From contig DASSQD010000132.1 of assembly GCA_035702665.1 (NCBI GenBank), forward strand, positions 1 through 64,000: a stretch of 64,000 nucleotides of DNA, in the 5' to 3' direction. Under the pieces are notes generated by a model, which saw only the letters and a program-made list of their open reading frames with translations, ran no database searches and was not told where the DNA came from. This stretch comes from VBDM01 sp035702665 (lineage in GTDB: Bacteria > Pseudomonadota > Gammaproteobacteria > Burkholderiales > SG8-39). Below are positions 33,349 to 42,043 of the stretch, piece after piece. A program made the translations under genes and the position numbers. Position 1 is the stretch's first letter. Every line of letters starts with the position of its first letter.

Positions 33349-33420
33349 GCCCGATTGTGCTGGCGACGAAAGGGCGTCGTCAAATCCCCTTAACGCAGTG
33401 TCAGGATTCGAGCGCGGGGT

Positions 33421-33891
33421 TCAGGATATCTCGTAGCCGAGCTTCCTGCATTGCGCGTGCGCGTAACGCAGGCCGGCCGCGCGCTCCAGGCGGCCGCCGT
33501 CCGCCGCGACGACTTCCGCTTGGCGGATGTAGAGGACCAGGGGATAGACCTGGCCGTAGGTGCCGCGCGGATCACGCTCGCTGACCATCACGCATACCGC
33601 CCATCCGTACTGCCGCTCGCGCGAAAGCGTCTGCGTCTGGTAGAGGGGCGAAGGGCCGGCCTTGAATTCGATGAGCGCGAAGGCGGGCTCGTTGAGGCGG
33701 GGCCGCAGATACTCGCGGACCAGGCTTTCGTAGTTCTCGGGACGCGCCCCGTAATCGAGCGCCGCGATCTGCTCCGGAGACAGGGGAGGCGATTGACACC
33801 CGGCAAGGGACGCGAGAGCGAGCGCCGCCGCGAGCCGACCCACGGAGCCGCCCGTCAGGGCGCGACGAAGGGCGCGCCCAGCTCGTTGCAT
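33421..33891 (-). CDS. Putative lipoprotein, tandem paralogue B
   Basis: The 156-residue protein has a lipobox (LAGC) and a domain with YGARPENYESLVREYLRPRL, ALIEFKAGP, YGWAVCVMVSERDPRGTYG and a final cysteine-containing segment (YAHAQCRKLG). It is clearly related to the gene immediately upstream, with the same order of motifs. It starts within the 3' end of that gene (37-nt overlap), or at GTG 33843 without overlap. The function is unknown. Confidence 0.72.
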   Translation of the reverse strand: MQRAGRALRRALTGGSVGRLAAALALASLAGCQSPPLSPEQIAALDYGARPENYESLVREYLRPRLNEPAFALIEFKAGPSPLYQTQTLSRERQYGWAVCVMVSERDPRGTYGQVYPLVLYIRQAEVVAADGGRLERAAGLRYAHAQCRKLGYEIS

Positions 33892-34319
33892 CCGGTGCGC
33901 GCGTATCGCCAACCGATGACGTTGTCGTTCGCGCCGCCGTTCACCGCGACGATCTGCCCGTCGCGGATGAAGAAGACCATCGGATACGCGCCTTCGTAGG
34001 CTCCTTTCGCGTCCTTCTCGTTCACCCACACGCAGACTCCCCAGCCGTACTGCAGCGGCCGCAGTGCCGTTTCCTGCTGGAACAGCTCTCGCGGGCCGGC
34101 CTTGAACTCGACGATCGCGCCGGCGGGATCGTGAAGCTTGGGCGAGAGGTAGTCGCGGATGAGCGTCTCGTAGCCGTCGGGGCGCGGGCCGTAGTTGTAG
34201 GCCGCCATTTCCTCCTGGGTCGGAGGGTTCTTGCATCCCGCGGCCAAAGCCGTTGCCATGCCGAAGGCCGCAAGCATCCGCCACGGGCGCCGGATGCGCC
34301 CTCGTTCTCGGCGTCGCAT
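33855..34319 (-). CDS. Putative lipoprotein, tandem paralogue A
   Basis: The 154-residue protein has a lipobox (LAAGC) followed by YGPRPDGYETLIRDYLSPKL, AIVEFKAGP and YGWGVCVWVNEKDAKGAYEG. It pairs by tandem duplication with the gene at 33421-33891. The conserved cysteines in VCV and in the C-terminal RTGCNEL could form a disulfide in the periplasm. It lies 5 nt after the peroxiredoxin gene and is probably cotranscribed. Confidence 0.75.
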   Translation of the reverse strand: MRRRERGRIRRPWRMLAAFGMATALAAGCKNPPTQEEMAAYNYGPRPDGYETLIRDYLSPKLHDPAGAIVEFKAGPRELFQQETALRPLQYGWGVCVWVNEKDAKGAYEGAYPMVFFIRDGQIVAVNGGANDNVIGWRYARTGCNELGAPFVAP

Positions 34320-34324
34320 GGCCC

Positions 34325-34978
34325 CTACTTCGGCTGGGCGACGGTCCGCAGGTACGGCTTGAGCGTCTTGAACCCCTGGGGATACTTCTTCTTCGCGTCC
34401 TCGTCGGACACCGAGGTCGGGATGATGACGTCCTGGCCCGGTCTCCAGTTCACCGGCGTCGCGACCGCGTGCTTGGCGCCGAGCTGGAGCGAGTCGAGCA
34501 GCCGCAGAACCTCGTCGAAGTTGCGGCCCGCGCTCATCGGGTAGATCAGCATCGCCTTCACCTTCTTGTCGGGGCCGATCATGAACACCGAGCGTATCGT
34601 GGCGTTGTCGGCCGCGGAGCGCTTTCCGCCGCTGGCGTTGGGGTGGATCATGTCGTACAGCTTGGCGACGTTCAGATCGGCATCGCCGATCATTGGATAG
34701 TTTACCGCGGCGCCCTGCGTCTCCTTGATGTCGTTGACCCACCGCTGATGATCGCTCACCGGGTCGATGGAGAGCCCGATGATCTTGGTGTTGCGCTTGT
34801 CGAATTCAGGCTTGAGCTTCGCCATGTACCCGAGCTCGGTGGTGCAGACGGGCGTGAAATCCTTTGGGTGCGAGAACAGAATCGCCCATTTGTCCCCGAT
34901 CCATTCATGGAACCGGATCTTGCCCTCGGTGGTGTCCGCCGTGAAATCCGGCGCCTCGTCTCCAATGCGAATGGCCAT
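34325..34978 (-). CDS. 1-Cys peroxiredoxin (Prx6 type)
   Basis: The 217-residue protein has the peroxidatic motif PVCTTE (Cys near residue 44) within FSHPKDFTPVCTTELGYMAKL. The long C-terminal arm is typical of Prx6/AhpE-like enzymes of about 215-220 residues. It reduces hydrogen peroxide or organic peroxides in the cytoplasm. It heads an operon with the two lipoproteins. TATAAT on the minus strand (35082-35077) is a likely -10 element. Confidence 0.93.
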   Translation of the reverse strand: MAIRIGDEAPDFTADTTEGKIRFHEWIGDKWAILFSHPKDFTPVCTTELGYMAKLKPEFDKRNTKIIGLSIDPVSDHQRWVNDIKETQGAAVNYPMIGDADLNVAKLYDMIHPNASGGKRSAADNATIRSVFMIGPDKKVKAMLIYPMSAGRNFDEVLRLLDSLQLGAKHAVATPVNWRPGQDVIIPTSVSDEDAKKKYPQGFKTLKPYLRTVAQPK

Positions 34979-35076
34979 TTTTACCTCCGTAGTGGTGGCG
35001 GGAAGAAAGCGCCGACCGCTGCGGCGCGTCCGACCCGGAGTTCTAGAAGTCCCGCTGAACGTTTCAGAACGAAAAA

Positions 35077-35082
35077 ATTATA
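35077..35082 (-). promoter_or_regulatory. Candidate -10 element for the peroxiredoxin gene
   Basis: TATAAT reads on the minus strand within an A-rich patch that stands out in the GC-rich 260-bp divergent region 34979-35240. The matching -35 is weak, so an activator may be needed. No other feature in this region is clear. Confidence 0.4.
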
Positions 35083-35240
35083 CTCCCGCGGCCGGCGCGA
35101 CGACACCGGGCCCGGAGCGGTCGGGGACCCGCCGGGCTCATCGCCTGTTCCACACTCCCTGTGTAGAATTTCCCCCGCGGCGCCCGGGCGACGTCTGGCA
35201 AGACCGTCGCGGCGGCTCGCATAGCAACGAGGAGGGTCGA

Positions 35241-35843
35241 GTGGCGACAAACGAAGTGGACAGGCCAGAGCGCTCGCCGACCGTGATCCTGTTCGCCGAG
35301 ATGCGCGGATTCACGGGTGTGTCGGACATGCTCGACCCCGAGGTGGTGCTGTCGAGGGTCGGTGAGTTCGTGTCGCTGGTCTGGGACGCGGTCGTGGAGC
35401 AGGAAGGGGCCGTGGCCGACATCCTCAGCGACACCATCATGGCGACCTTCACCGGCCAGGACGACGCGCAGCACGCGATCGTGGCGGCCCAAGAAATCCA
35501 GAGCAGATTCGCCAGCCTTTCCGAGGTCTGGCACCGCGATTTCGGCATCCGTGCCGCGATCTCGATGGGCTTGCATTGCGGGGATGCCGTGGTCGGATTC
35601 GCCGCGAAGAGCCCGACGCCCGAGCAGCTGTTCGTGTTTGGGGACTGCGTCAGCATCGCCAACCGGCTGCTTCACCGCGCTCGCGCAGGTGAGTTCGTTC
35701 TTTCGGAGACCTTGATGGATCTCGCCGCGGAGATGGGCGTCACCCTCGAGGCCGAGGAGCTTCCCCCCCTGGAAATTCCGCGCCGCGATCCGATCAAACT
35801 CTACGGCGTGCTACTCGACACGCGGCTCGATTTCACCCATTAG
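35241..35843 (+). CDS. Stand-alone class III adenylate/guanylate cyclase-like domain, degenerate
   Basis: The 200-residue protein is a single class III cyclase domain. The first metal-binding segment reads ILFAEMRGFT, with Glu where active enzymes have Asp (FADIRGFT). The second, LSDTIMATF, keeps the Asp. The transition-state segment reads GDCVSIANRLL, with Ser in place of the usual Asn while the Arg is kept. These changes suggest low or no cyclase activity and perhaps a regulatory role. GTG at 35241 follows GAGGAGGG. Confidence 0.8.
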   Translation: MATNEVDRPERSPTVILFAEMRGFTGVSDMLDPEVVLSRVGEFVSLVWDAVVEQEGAVADILSDTIMATFTGQDDAQHAIVAAQEIQSRFASLSEVWHRDFGIRAAISMGLHCGDAVVGFAAKSPTPEQLFVFGDCVSIANRLLHRARAGEFVLSETLMDLAAEMGVTLEAEELPPLEIPRRDPIKLYGVLLDTRLDFTH

Positions 35844-35853
35844 CGCCCCTTGC

Positions 35854-37326
35854 TCAGGCGGCGCGCTTCGGTTTCCGCGTGCGCAGGGTCGACACGGAAG
35901 CTGGCTGGCGCGAGAAGACCCTCACTTGGTCGCGCCCGCGCCCCTTGGCTTGATACAGGGCGAGGTCGGCCGAGCGCAGCAGCCCGGCCGCGTCCCCGGC
36001 GCCGTCGGGGAAGACCGACACGCCCAGCGAGGCGGTGACGCCCATGAGGCGGTCGCTTTCCTCGCGCACCGCCTGGCAGATCGCTTCCGCCCTGGCGAGC
36101 GCGCTCTGCGGCGTCGCGTTGGGCAGCACGAGCGTGAACTCCTCGCCGCCGAAGCGGCAGGCGATATCGCTGCCGCGGATGTGCCGCTTGAGAAGGCCCG
36201 CGACCTGTACCAGCACCTCGTCACCCGCGCCATGGCCCGCGGTGTCGTTCACCCTCTTGAAATGGTCGAGATCGATCATGATCACGGCGACGCGGATACC
36301 CTCGCGCTTAGCCCGTAGCAGCTCGCGCGAGAGATAGTCGCGCAGGAAGCGCCGGTTGTAGAGGTTGGTGAGCGGATCGCGTATGGCTTCCTCCCTGAGG
36401 GTCTTCAGGGCTTGTGCCAGCGCATCGATGGCGCGACCCCGCTCGCCGACGACCGCATTGAGCACCAGCCCGGTAATCACGACGGAGCTGGTGAACGCGA
36501 GCAGGAGCAGAGGTACGCTGCCATGGGCCGCGGAGGCGAACGGTCCGCGCCCCTCGAGAGTGTGCCACACGGCAATCGCGCAGATCAGGGCGTCGAGGGT
36601 CGCGACCTCGCGCTGCGCGAAGCGTAGCGCAGCCCAGATCACGAACGGCAGAATCACAAACGTCAGCGGCAGCGAGGGCAGGGACGCGGGCAGACCGTTG
36701 CCGAAGATCGCTTGAGTCGCGGCGAGCGTCGGCACCGCGAGGCACAGCATTTCCAGCGTCTTCCGGCGCGAACCATCCGCGCTGCGTGCCGACCAGTTGA
36801 GGATCAGCGGCGCGACGATGACGATGCCCATCGCGTCGGCCTGCCAGCGCGTCCACCAGGTCCACGCAAACGACTCCACAGGGGTGGAGCCCGGCCAGGC
36901 CAAGAGTGCGGTGGCGGCGGTGGCGGAAACCGCGGCGCTGAGCGCCGCGATAGCGACGAATTCCACGACATCCTCGCCGCGCTCGAAGCTGCGGGGCATG
37001 CCGATGCAGCGCCGCACCAGCAGCGCGCCGATGACGGCCTCGAGCGTCCCGCCCGCCGCTACGAGGGCCGCTTCGACCGGCGATGAAGCGACCGTGATCG
37101 CGGCGAGAGCCGCGCCCAGCCACACGCCGGGCCAGACGCGGTAACCGAAGAGCAGTACGCACGCGAGCGCGATGCCGGAGGCCGGCCAGACCGTGGCCAA
37201 GGTACCGCCGGCCGACAGAGCGAGCTTGGCTGCGGCAAAATAGGCGGCGGCCAGCACAAGCAACTGCGCGGCATAGGCGATCGAGCCTGCCGAGGTGCTG
37301 GGCCGTCCGGCTGCTATTGCATTCAC
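35854..37326 (-). CDS. MASE1-domain diguanylate cyclase
   Basis: The 490-residue protein has an N-terminal MASE1 membrane sensor with about eight hydrophobic helices (residues 15-305, including WPASGIALACVLLFG) and a GGDEF domain (about 330-475). The catalytic loop is RFGGEEF and the I-site RGSD lies five residues before it. It should synthesise cyclic di-GMP. It is convergent with the cyclase-like gene, with only 10 nt between them. Confidence 0.9.
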   Translation of the reverse strand: MNAIAAGRPSTSAGSIAYAAQLLVLAAAYFAAAKLALSAGGTLATVWPASGIALACVLLFGYRVWPGVWLGAALAAITVASSPVEAALVAAGGTLEAVIGALLVRRCIGMPRSFERGEDVVEFVAIAALSAAVSATAATALLAWPGSTPVESFAWTWWTRWQADAMGIVIVAPLILNWSARSADGSRRKTLEMLCLAVPTLAATQAIFGNGLPASLPSLPLTFVILPFVIWAALRFAQREVATLDALICAIAVWHTLEGRGPFASAAHGSVPLLLLAFTSSVVITGLVLNAVVGERGRAIDALAQALKTLREEAIRDPLTNLYNRRFLRDYLSRELLRAKREGIRVAVIMIDLDHFKRVNDTAGHGAGDEVLVQVAGLLKRHIRGSDIACRFGGEEFTLVLPNATPQSALARAEAICQAVREESDRLMGVTASLGVSVFPDGAGDAAGLLRSADLALYQAKGRGRDQVRVFSRQPASVSTLRTRKPKRAA

Positions 37327-37430
37327 TTTATAACCTTCGCTCTTTCGAAGAATCAGGTGATTACGAACGGTTCTTATTGTGCAATATTAGGCCTGTGGAT
37401 GACATTGGACAAGGTCCAGGACCGGGGGTT

Positions 37431-37482
37431 CGTGAAATATGACGCGGGCATACCGGTCCCCGTGACATATGACACAGGCATA
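37431..37482. repeat. Two 22-bp near-identical direct repeats upstream of the monooxygenase
   Basis: The 22-bp segments at 37431-37452 and 37461-37482 differ at only three positions and share the core ATATGAC and the end GGCATA. Their period is 30 bp, and the second copy ends 2 nt before the monooxygenase ATG. The arrangement suggests tandem operator sites for a regulator that would block ribosome or polymerase access, though the regulator is unknown. Confidence 0.65.
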
Positions 37483-37484
37483 AG

Positions 37485-38648
37485 ATGCGGATCGCAGTGA
37501 TCGGCGCCGGCGCGGCCGGGCTGCTGTTCTCGCTCCTGATCAAGCGCCGCTTCCCCGCGTGGGAAGTCGAGACCTACGAGCAGAACCCCGAGGGAGCGAC
37601 CTACGGCTTCGGCGTCGTGTTCTCCGACGGCGCGCTCGCCTTTCTCGAGCGCGACGAACCCGAGTTGCTGCGCACCGTGGAGGCGAACATGGAGCGCTGG
37701 CCGATGCAGCGGCTCGTGCATCGGGGCGAGCGCGTCGACGTGGACGGCAACGGCTTCTCGGCGATCGGACGCCTCGCACTCCAGAAAGTCCTGCACGGAC
37801 TCAACCGTCGCGCCGGTGTCGATGTCCGCTATGGGCGCGCGATCTCCTCGCTCGACGAGGTCGCCGGCGCCGACCTCGTCGTCGGGGCCGACGGATCGAA
37901 TTCGCTGGTGCGCAACGCCCTGGCGGCGCAGTTCGCTCCGCGCGTCGAGGTGCTCACCAACCGCTTCGCGTGGTACGGCACGGCCCAGCCCTTCGACTGC
38001 CTCACGCTGACGTTCCGCGACGGCGAGCACGGCGCCTTTGTCGCGCATCACTACCGTCATGCGCCTTCGATGAGCACCTTCGTCGTAGAGTGCAGCGAGG
38101 CGACTTGGAGAAAAGCGGGTCTGGACCGCATGGGGGACGAGGCATCGCGGGCGTACTGCGAGCGCGTATTCGCCCCGGATCTGGGCGGCCGAGCCCTGGC
38201 GTCGAACAAGTCCGTGTGGCGACAGTTCCCGCTCGTCAGGAACGAGCGCTGGATAGCGCGGCCATCGTCGGGAGGTCATGCGGTTCTGCTCGGCGATGCT
38301 TTGCGTACCGTACATTTCTCGATCGGGTCGGGGACGCGGCTCGCCTTCGAGGACGCGATCGCGCTCGAGCGCGCCTTCGCGGAGTGCGGAGACGACGTGC
38401 CTCGCGCCCTCGAATCGTTCGAGCGCGAGCGCAGGCCGATCGTCGAAAAGCTGCTCGCCGCCGCGAACGCGAGCTCGTACTGGTACGAACAATTCTCCGA
38501 AAAGATGGCACTGGAGCCGTGGCAGCTCGCCTACGATTACATGACGAGGAGCGGTCGGATGACGGAGGAGCGCCTGCGAGCGATCGCGCCGAAGTTCATG
38601 GCGCGCGTCGACGCCGGACGAAGCGGTGGCCCGCGCCCGGCGTGCTAA
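37485..38648 (+). CDS. FAD-dependent monooxygenase, CoA-ester hydroxylase-like
   Basis: The 387-residue flavoprotein starts with the dinucleotide-binding motif GAGAAGLL. It also has the DG motif LVVGADGSNSLVRN and the third FAD motif VLLGDALRTVHFSIGSGTR. It most resembles the monooxygenase halves of 2-aminobenzoyl-CoA monooxygenase/reductase and salicyloyl-CoA 5-hydroxylase, here without the old-yellow-enzyme half. A CoA-linked aromatic substrate is therefore likely. No strong ribosome site precedes the ATG, which abuts the direct repeats. Confidence 0.78.
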   Translation: MRIAVIGAGAAGLLFSLLIKRRFPAWEVETYEQNPEGATYGFGVVFSDGALAFLERDEPELLRTVEANMERWPMQRLVHRGERVDVDGNGFSAIGRLALQKVLHGLNRRAGVDVRYGRAISSLDEVAGADLVVGADGSNSLVRNALAAQFAPRVEVLTNRFAWYGTAQPFDCLTLTFRDGEHGAFVAHHYRHAPSMSTFVVECSEATWRKAGLDRMGDEASRAYCERVFAPDLGGRALASNKSVWRQFPLVRNERWIARPSSGGHAVLLGDALRTVHFSIGSGTRLAFEDAIALERAFAECGDDVPRALESFERERRPIVEKLLAAANASSYWYEQFSEKMALEPWQLAYDYMTRSGRMTEERLRAIAPKFMARVDAGRSGGPRPAC

Positions 38649-38677
38649 ACTCGCCGCTGCACCGGACATCAAGAAGA

Positions 38678-39631
38678 ATGGATTTGGCCGCAAAGGACGA
38701 GTCGAGCACCGCCATCAGCGAGCTTCAAAAGCGTCTGCGGGACGGTAGCTTCGTCGTCACCGCCGAGCTTTCCCCTCCGGTTTCAGCGGATCCCTCGGAA
38801 TTCGTGGAACGCGCGCTCGCCTTGCGCGGGCTGGTCACGGCGATCAACGTGACCGACGGGGCGGGATCGAAAGCACACATGTCGAGCCTCGCGGCGGCGC
38901 ACTTTCTGGTCCGCAACGGCGTCGAGCCGATTCTCCAGATGACCTGCCGCGACCGCAACCGCATCGCCCTGCAGGCGGAGCTTCTCGGTGCCGCGGCCCT
39001 CGGCGTCCGCAACATTCTCGCCCTGCGGGGCGACGACCCCAAGCTCGGTGATCAGCCGGAGACCAAGCCGGTCTTCGACCTCGACACGACGGCCCTGCTG
39101 GCGACTGCGCAGCGCATGCGCACCGAAGGCCTGCTCCCCTCGGGAACGGAGATCAAGGGTCCGATCAAGCTGGTGCTCGGCGCGGCGGAGTTGCCGGTCG
39201 ATCCGCCGGAAGGCTGGCGTCCCGGCGGACTGCTCGCGAAAAAAGAGGCTGGCGCGGAGTTCATCCAGACGCAGTTCTGCATGGACGCCGGCGCGGCGCG
39301 GCGCTATGCCGCGCGGTTGCTGGATCTCGGCGTCGCGCAGGAGCTTCCTATCCTCATCGGCGTGGCGCCTATCCCGTCGGCGCGCTCGGCGCGCTGGATG
39401 AGGGACAAGCTCTACGGCGCCATCATCCCGGAGCGGATCATGCAGCGGCTCGAGGGCGCCGCGGACCCCAAGGCCGAAGGCAGGAAGATCTGCGTCGAGC
39501 TCCTGCAGCAACTCGCAGAAACGCCGGGTATTGCCGGTGCGCACGTGATGGCGCCGGCCTTTCATTCGGCCATCGGTCCGGTGATCGAGGCGTCGGGCAT
39601 CGCGCGCGTGAAGCGCGCGAAGTACGGCTAG
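38678..39631 (+). CDS. Methylenetetrahydrofolate reductase
   Basis: The 317-residue protein has the MTHFR barrel: VTAELSPPVSADPSEF at the start, NVTDGAGSKAHMSS, the block QMTCRDRNRIALQAELLGA and ILALRGDDPK, and the flavin/folate region AEFIQTQFCMD. It reduces 5,10-methylene-tetrahydrofolate to 5-methyl-tetrahydrofolate, or runs the reverse reaction in one-carbon catabolism. GAAG precedes the ATG. It lies 29 nt after the monooxygenase, so a role in O-demethylation or formaldehyde handling is possible but unproven. Confidence 0.88.
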   Translation: MDLAAKDESSTAISELQKRLRDGSFVVTAELSPPVSADPSEFVERALALRGLVTAINVTDGAGSKAHMSSLAAAHFLVRNGVEPILQMTCRDRNRIALQAELLGAAALGVRNILALRGDDPKLGDQPETKPVFDLDTTALLATAQRMRTEGLLPSGTEIKGPIKLVLGAAELPVDPPEGWRPGGLLAKKEAGAEFIQTQFCMDAGAARRYAARLLDLGVAQELPILIGVAPIPSARSARWMRDKLYGAIIPERIMQRLEGAADPKAEGRKICVELLQQLAETPGIAGAHVMAPAFHSAIGPVIEASGIARVKRAKYG

Positions 39632-39635
39632 CGGG

Positions 39636-40988
39636 CTATTTCGCGACGAGCGCGAGGCTGCCGAAGCGGGCGACGTAGAGGCGCGTCAATACCACACACG
39701 CGACGGTTCCGATCAGGAAGGGAACCGTGGCCCAGAGGAAAAGCTCCTGCAGCGGTGTCTTCATTCCGATCAGTATCCCGCCGACGATCGGGCCCAGGAC
39801 CGAGCCGACGCGGCCGACTCCGAAAGCCCAGCCCGAGCCGTTCGATCGCACCGAGGTGGGGTAGATCATCGCCGACGCCGCGTTCAGGCCGAACTGCAGC
39901 CCGAGCACGCAGAATCCGGCCAGGAACACGACCACCATCAGCGCCGCCGTGGAGGACAGGCCCACAACCCCGAGCGCGCCGACCGCGAAGACCGCGAGCG
40001 CGAACAGGATCGTGACCGGCAGGAACCCCTTCGCGTCGATCGGCCTCGCGAGCGCAAGGCCGCCGATCGTGCCGCCGATCTGCACGAGCGCCGTCGCAAC
40101 GGCGGCTTCCGACGGCGGGAGTTTCGCTCCGGTGAGGAGCGTCGGCAGCCAGCTGATGAGGAAATAGAATCCCATCAGATTGCAGGCGAAGCAGGCCCAG
40201 AGCAGCGGCGTGATCCATGCCAAACCGCCCTCGAACAGGAATTTCGGGTTGAACCCCCGGTAGATCTTCTCGTCGGCCACGGCGAGCGTGGCGCCGGGCG
40301 CGATCGATTGCTCCGGGCTCATCGCCGCGAGGAGCGCCGTGGCGCGCCCGGTCTGCTGCTTCACGACGAGATGCTTCAGCGACTCCGGCAGCCACAGCGC
40401 CGCGGCCCCGGCCATCAGTATCGGGAGCACCCCGCCGACGGCGAAAATGGCCTGCCAGCCGTAGTGCGGTACCAGCCACACCGAGACCGCTCCCGGCAGC
40501 GAGCCCCCGAAGGTGATGCCGGTGAACATCAGGATGATCAGGGTCGCGCGAAGGCGCCGCGGCGCGTATTCCGCGTTGAGGGCGATCAGATTGGGGAGCA
40601 GCCCGCCGATGCCGATTCCGGCGACGAAGCGCAGATAGAGGAGATCCTTCAGGCTCGTCGCCCAGCACGCGGCCAGCGTGAAGGCGCCGAACGCGAGGCA
40701 AGAGCCGATCACGGCGATCTTGCGCCCGAAGCGGTCGCCTACGTAGCCGAAGAGCGGCGAGCCGATGAGAATGCCGAATAGGCTCGCGCTGAACACCGGC
40801 CCGAGCGCAGCGCGGTTGGAGACGCTCCACGCCCTGATGAGCTCAGGCGCAGCAAACGAGATTGCGCTGATATCGTAGCCGTCGAACAGCACGATGAAGA
40901 ACGACCATACGAGCAAGCCCGCGTTGAAGCGCGTCAGCTTGCGTTCGTCGATGAAGCGCGAGACGTCGAAGGCTGCGGCGGATGCCAT
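39636..40988 (-). CDS. MFS transporter, aromatic acid:H+ symporter family
   Basis: The 450-residue protein has 12 predicted membrane helices. It carries the signature DGYDISAISFAAPEL in the first helix and GYVGDRFGRKIAVIGS in the loop between helices 2 and 3, both typical of the AAHS family (PcaK, BenK). It should import an aromatic acid. It lies 21 nt downstream of the signal-less binding-fold protein gene and is probably cotranscribed with it. Confidence 0.92.
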   Translation of the reverse strand: MASAAAFDVSRFIDERKLTRFNAGLLVWSFFIVLFDGYDISAISFAAPELIRAWSVSNRAALGPVFSASLFGILIGSPLFGYVGDRFGRKIAVIGSCLAFGAFTLAACWATSLKDLLYLRFVAGIGIGGLLPNLIALNAEYAPRRLRATLIILMFTGITFGGSLPGAVSVWLVPHYGWQAIFAVGGVLPILMAGAAALWLPESLKHLVVKQQTGRATALLAAMSPEQSIAPGATLAVADEKIYRGFNPKFLFEGGLAWITPLLWACFACNLMGFYFLISWLPTLLTGAKLPPSEAAVATALVQIGGTIGGLALARPIDAKGFLPVTILFALAVFAVGALGVVGLSSTAALMVVVFLAGFCVLGLQFGLNAASAMIYPTSVRSNGSGWAFGVGRVGSVLGPIVGGILIGMKTPLQELFLWATVPFLIGTVACVVLTRLYVARFGSLALVAK

Positions 40989-41009
40989 GGCTCCTCCCTC
41001 CGGGGTTGA

Positions 41010-41909
41010 TCAGGACGCGGCGCGGTAGATCAGCTTGTCGAAAGAACGCTCTTTCAGGTGCTGGTCCAGTCCCCAGCGCTTCACTTGCTCGAATACCTCG
41101 TCGAATTCCGCGCGTGAGATCGGCCGGTAGACGAAGCGCTCGCCGCGGGTGAAGCGGCTGTAGTCCCAGTTCCTCCCGTGGAATTCGGGAGGCACGCAGT
41201 GCGCCCAGAGGGGCAGGTACTTGGCGAGGTTCGCCTCGAGCGCGCGCTCCGCGCGGTCGAGAGCGCGGAGATACCCTCGCACGCCGTCCCCCGGGGCGGA
41301 CTCCGGCACCCACCAGAGCGTGTGGAACTCGTCCGCGATGATTTCCCGCAGGCCCAGCTGGCGGGCCATGTCGATCTGGGGCGGGAGCAGGCTCGCCGCC
41401 TCGATCTCCCCGTTGAGGAGCGCGGTTAGGCGCGCGCCGAATCCGCCGATGTTGACCGTCTTGATGTGCTCGAGCGGAAGGTATTTCTCGAGGCGGAAGG
41501 GCACGTTGAAGTGGCTACCCGCGCGCATGCCGACCCCTACGGGAACGTCTTTCAGGTCCTCGGGACTGCGGATCCCGGATTCCGGGCGGACGAAGATCGA
41601 CCAGGGCGACACCCCGTAGCAGTCGGCCACGACACGCCCCATGCCGGCGCTGGCGTTGCTGATGGTGCCCCACAGACAAGCGCATTGCACGAGCTGCGTG
41701 TCCTTGCCTTCCGTGTAGGGCTGATCCTGCGGCCGCCGGAAGTACTCGTAGCTCTTCCAGCTCGACTGGGTGCCGCGAAAGGTCTTCCAGTCGAGCTCGA
41801 CGTCGACGCCTTCGTCCGCGTAGTAGCCTTCCTCGTGCGCGACGAAGTCGTTGAGCCCCATGCCCTTCGGGGCGACCTTGACGTGCAGCAGCGCGGCGCT
41901 CGCAGCCAT
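41010..41909 (-). CDS. Periplasmic-binding-fold protein without signal peptide (NMT1/THI5-like), copy 1
   Basis: The 299-residue protein has the type II binding-protein pattern of NMT1/THI5-like proteins (EEGYYADEGVDVELDW; MRAGSHFNVPFRLEKYL), but it starts directly with the first strand and has no signal peptide or lipobox. It must act in the cytoplasm, so it may be an enzyme on this fold, as 4,5-dihydroxyphthalate decarboxylase is. C76, C78 and W80 (CACLW) and the segment AGSHF at 130-134 recur in the second copy at 42960. It is divergent from the extradiol dioxygenase. Confidence 0.8.
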   Translation of the reverse strand: MAASAALLHVKVAPKGMGLNDFVAHEEGYYADEGVDVELDWKTFRGTQSSWKSYEYFRRPQDQPYTEGKDTQLVQCACLWGTISNASAGMGRVVADCYGVSPWSIFVRPESGIRSPEDLKDVPVGVGMRAGSHFNVPFRLEKYLPLEHIKTVNIGGFGARLTALLNGEIEAASLLPPQIDMARQLGLREIIADEFHTLWWVPESAPGDGVRGYLRALDRAERALEANLAKYLPLWAHCVPPEFHGRNWDYSRFTRGERFVYRPISRAEFDEVFEQVKRWGLDQHLKERSFDKLIYRAAS

Positions 41910-41968
41910 GTACGCCTCCTCTTGAGTCCGTGAAGATACTCCCTTCGAGGACGCCGGAAAACCACCTG

Positions 41969-41982
41969 TGGGCCTGGGCCCA
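41969..41982. promoter_or_regulatory. Inverted repeat TGGG-N6-CCCA, candidate operator 1
   Basis: TGGGCC-TG-GGCCCA lies in the 134-bp divergent region between the copy 1 binding-fold gene and the extradiol dioxygenase. A similar element, TGGGACCGGTCCCA, lies in the other divergent region of this cluster at 43906-43919. The shared form suggests one regulator. Confidence 0.5.
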
Positions 41983-42043
41983 ATCGCCTTCGGCGCCGAT
42001 TCGATTCATAATTGCCGCAAGCCGGATAAGGAGGAGACAGTCC

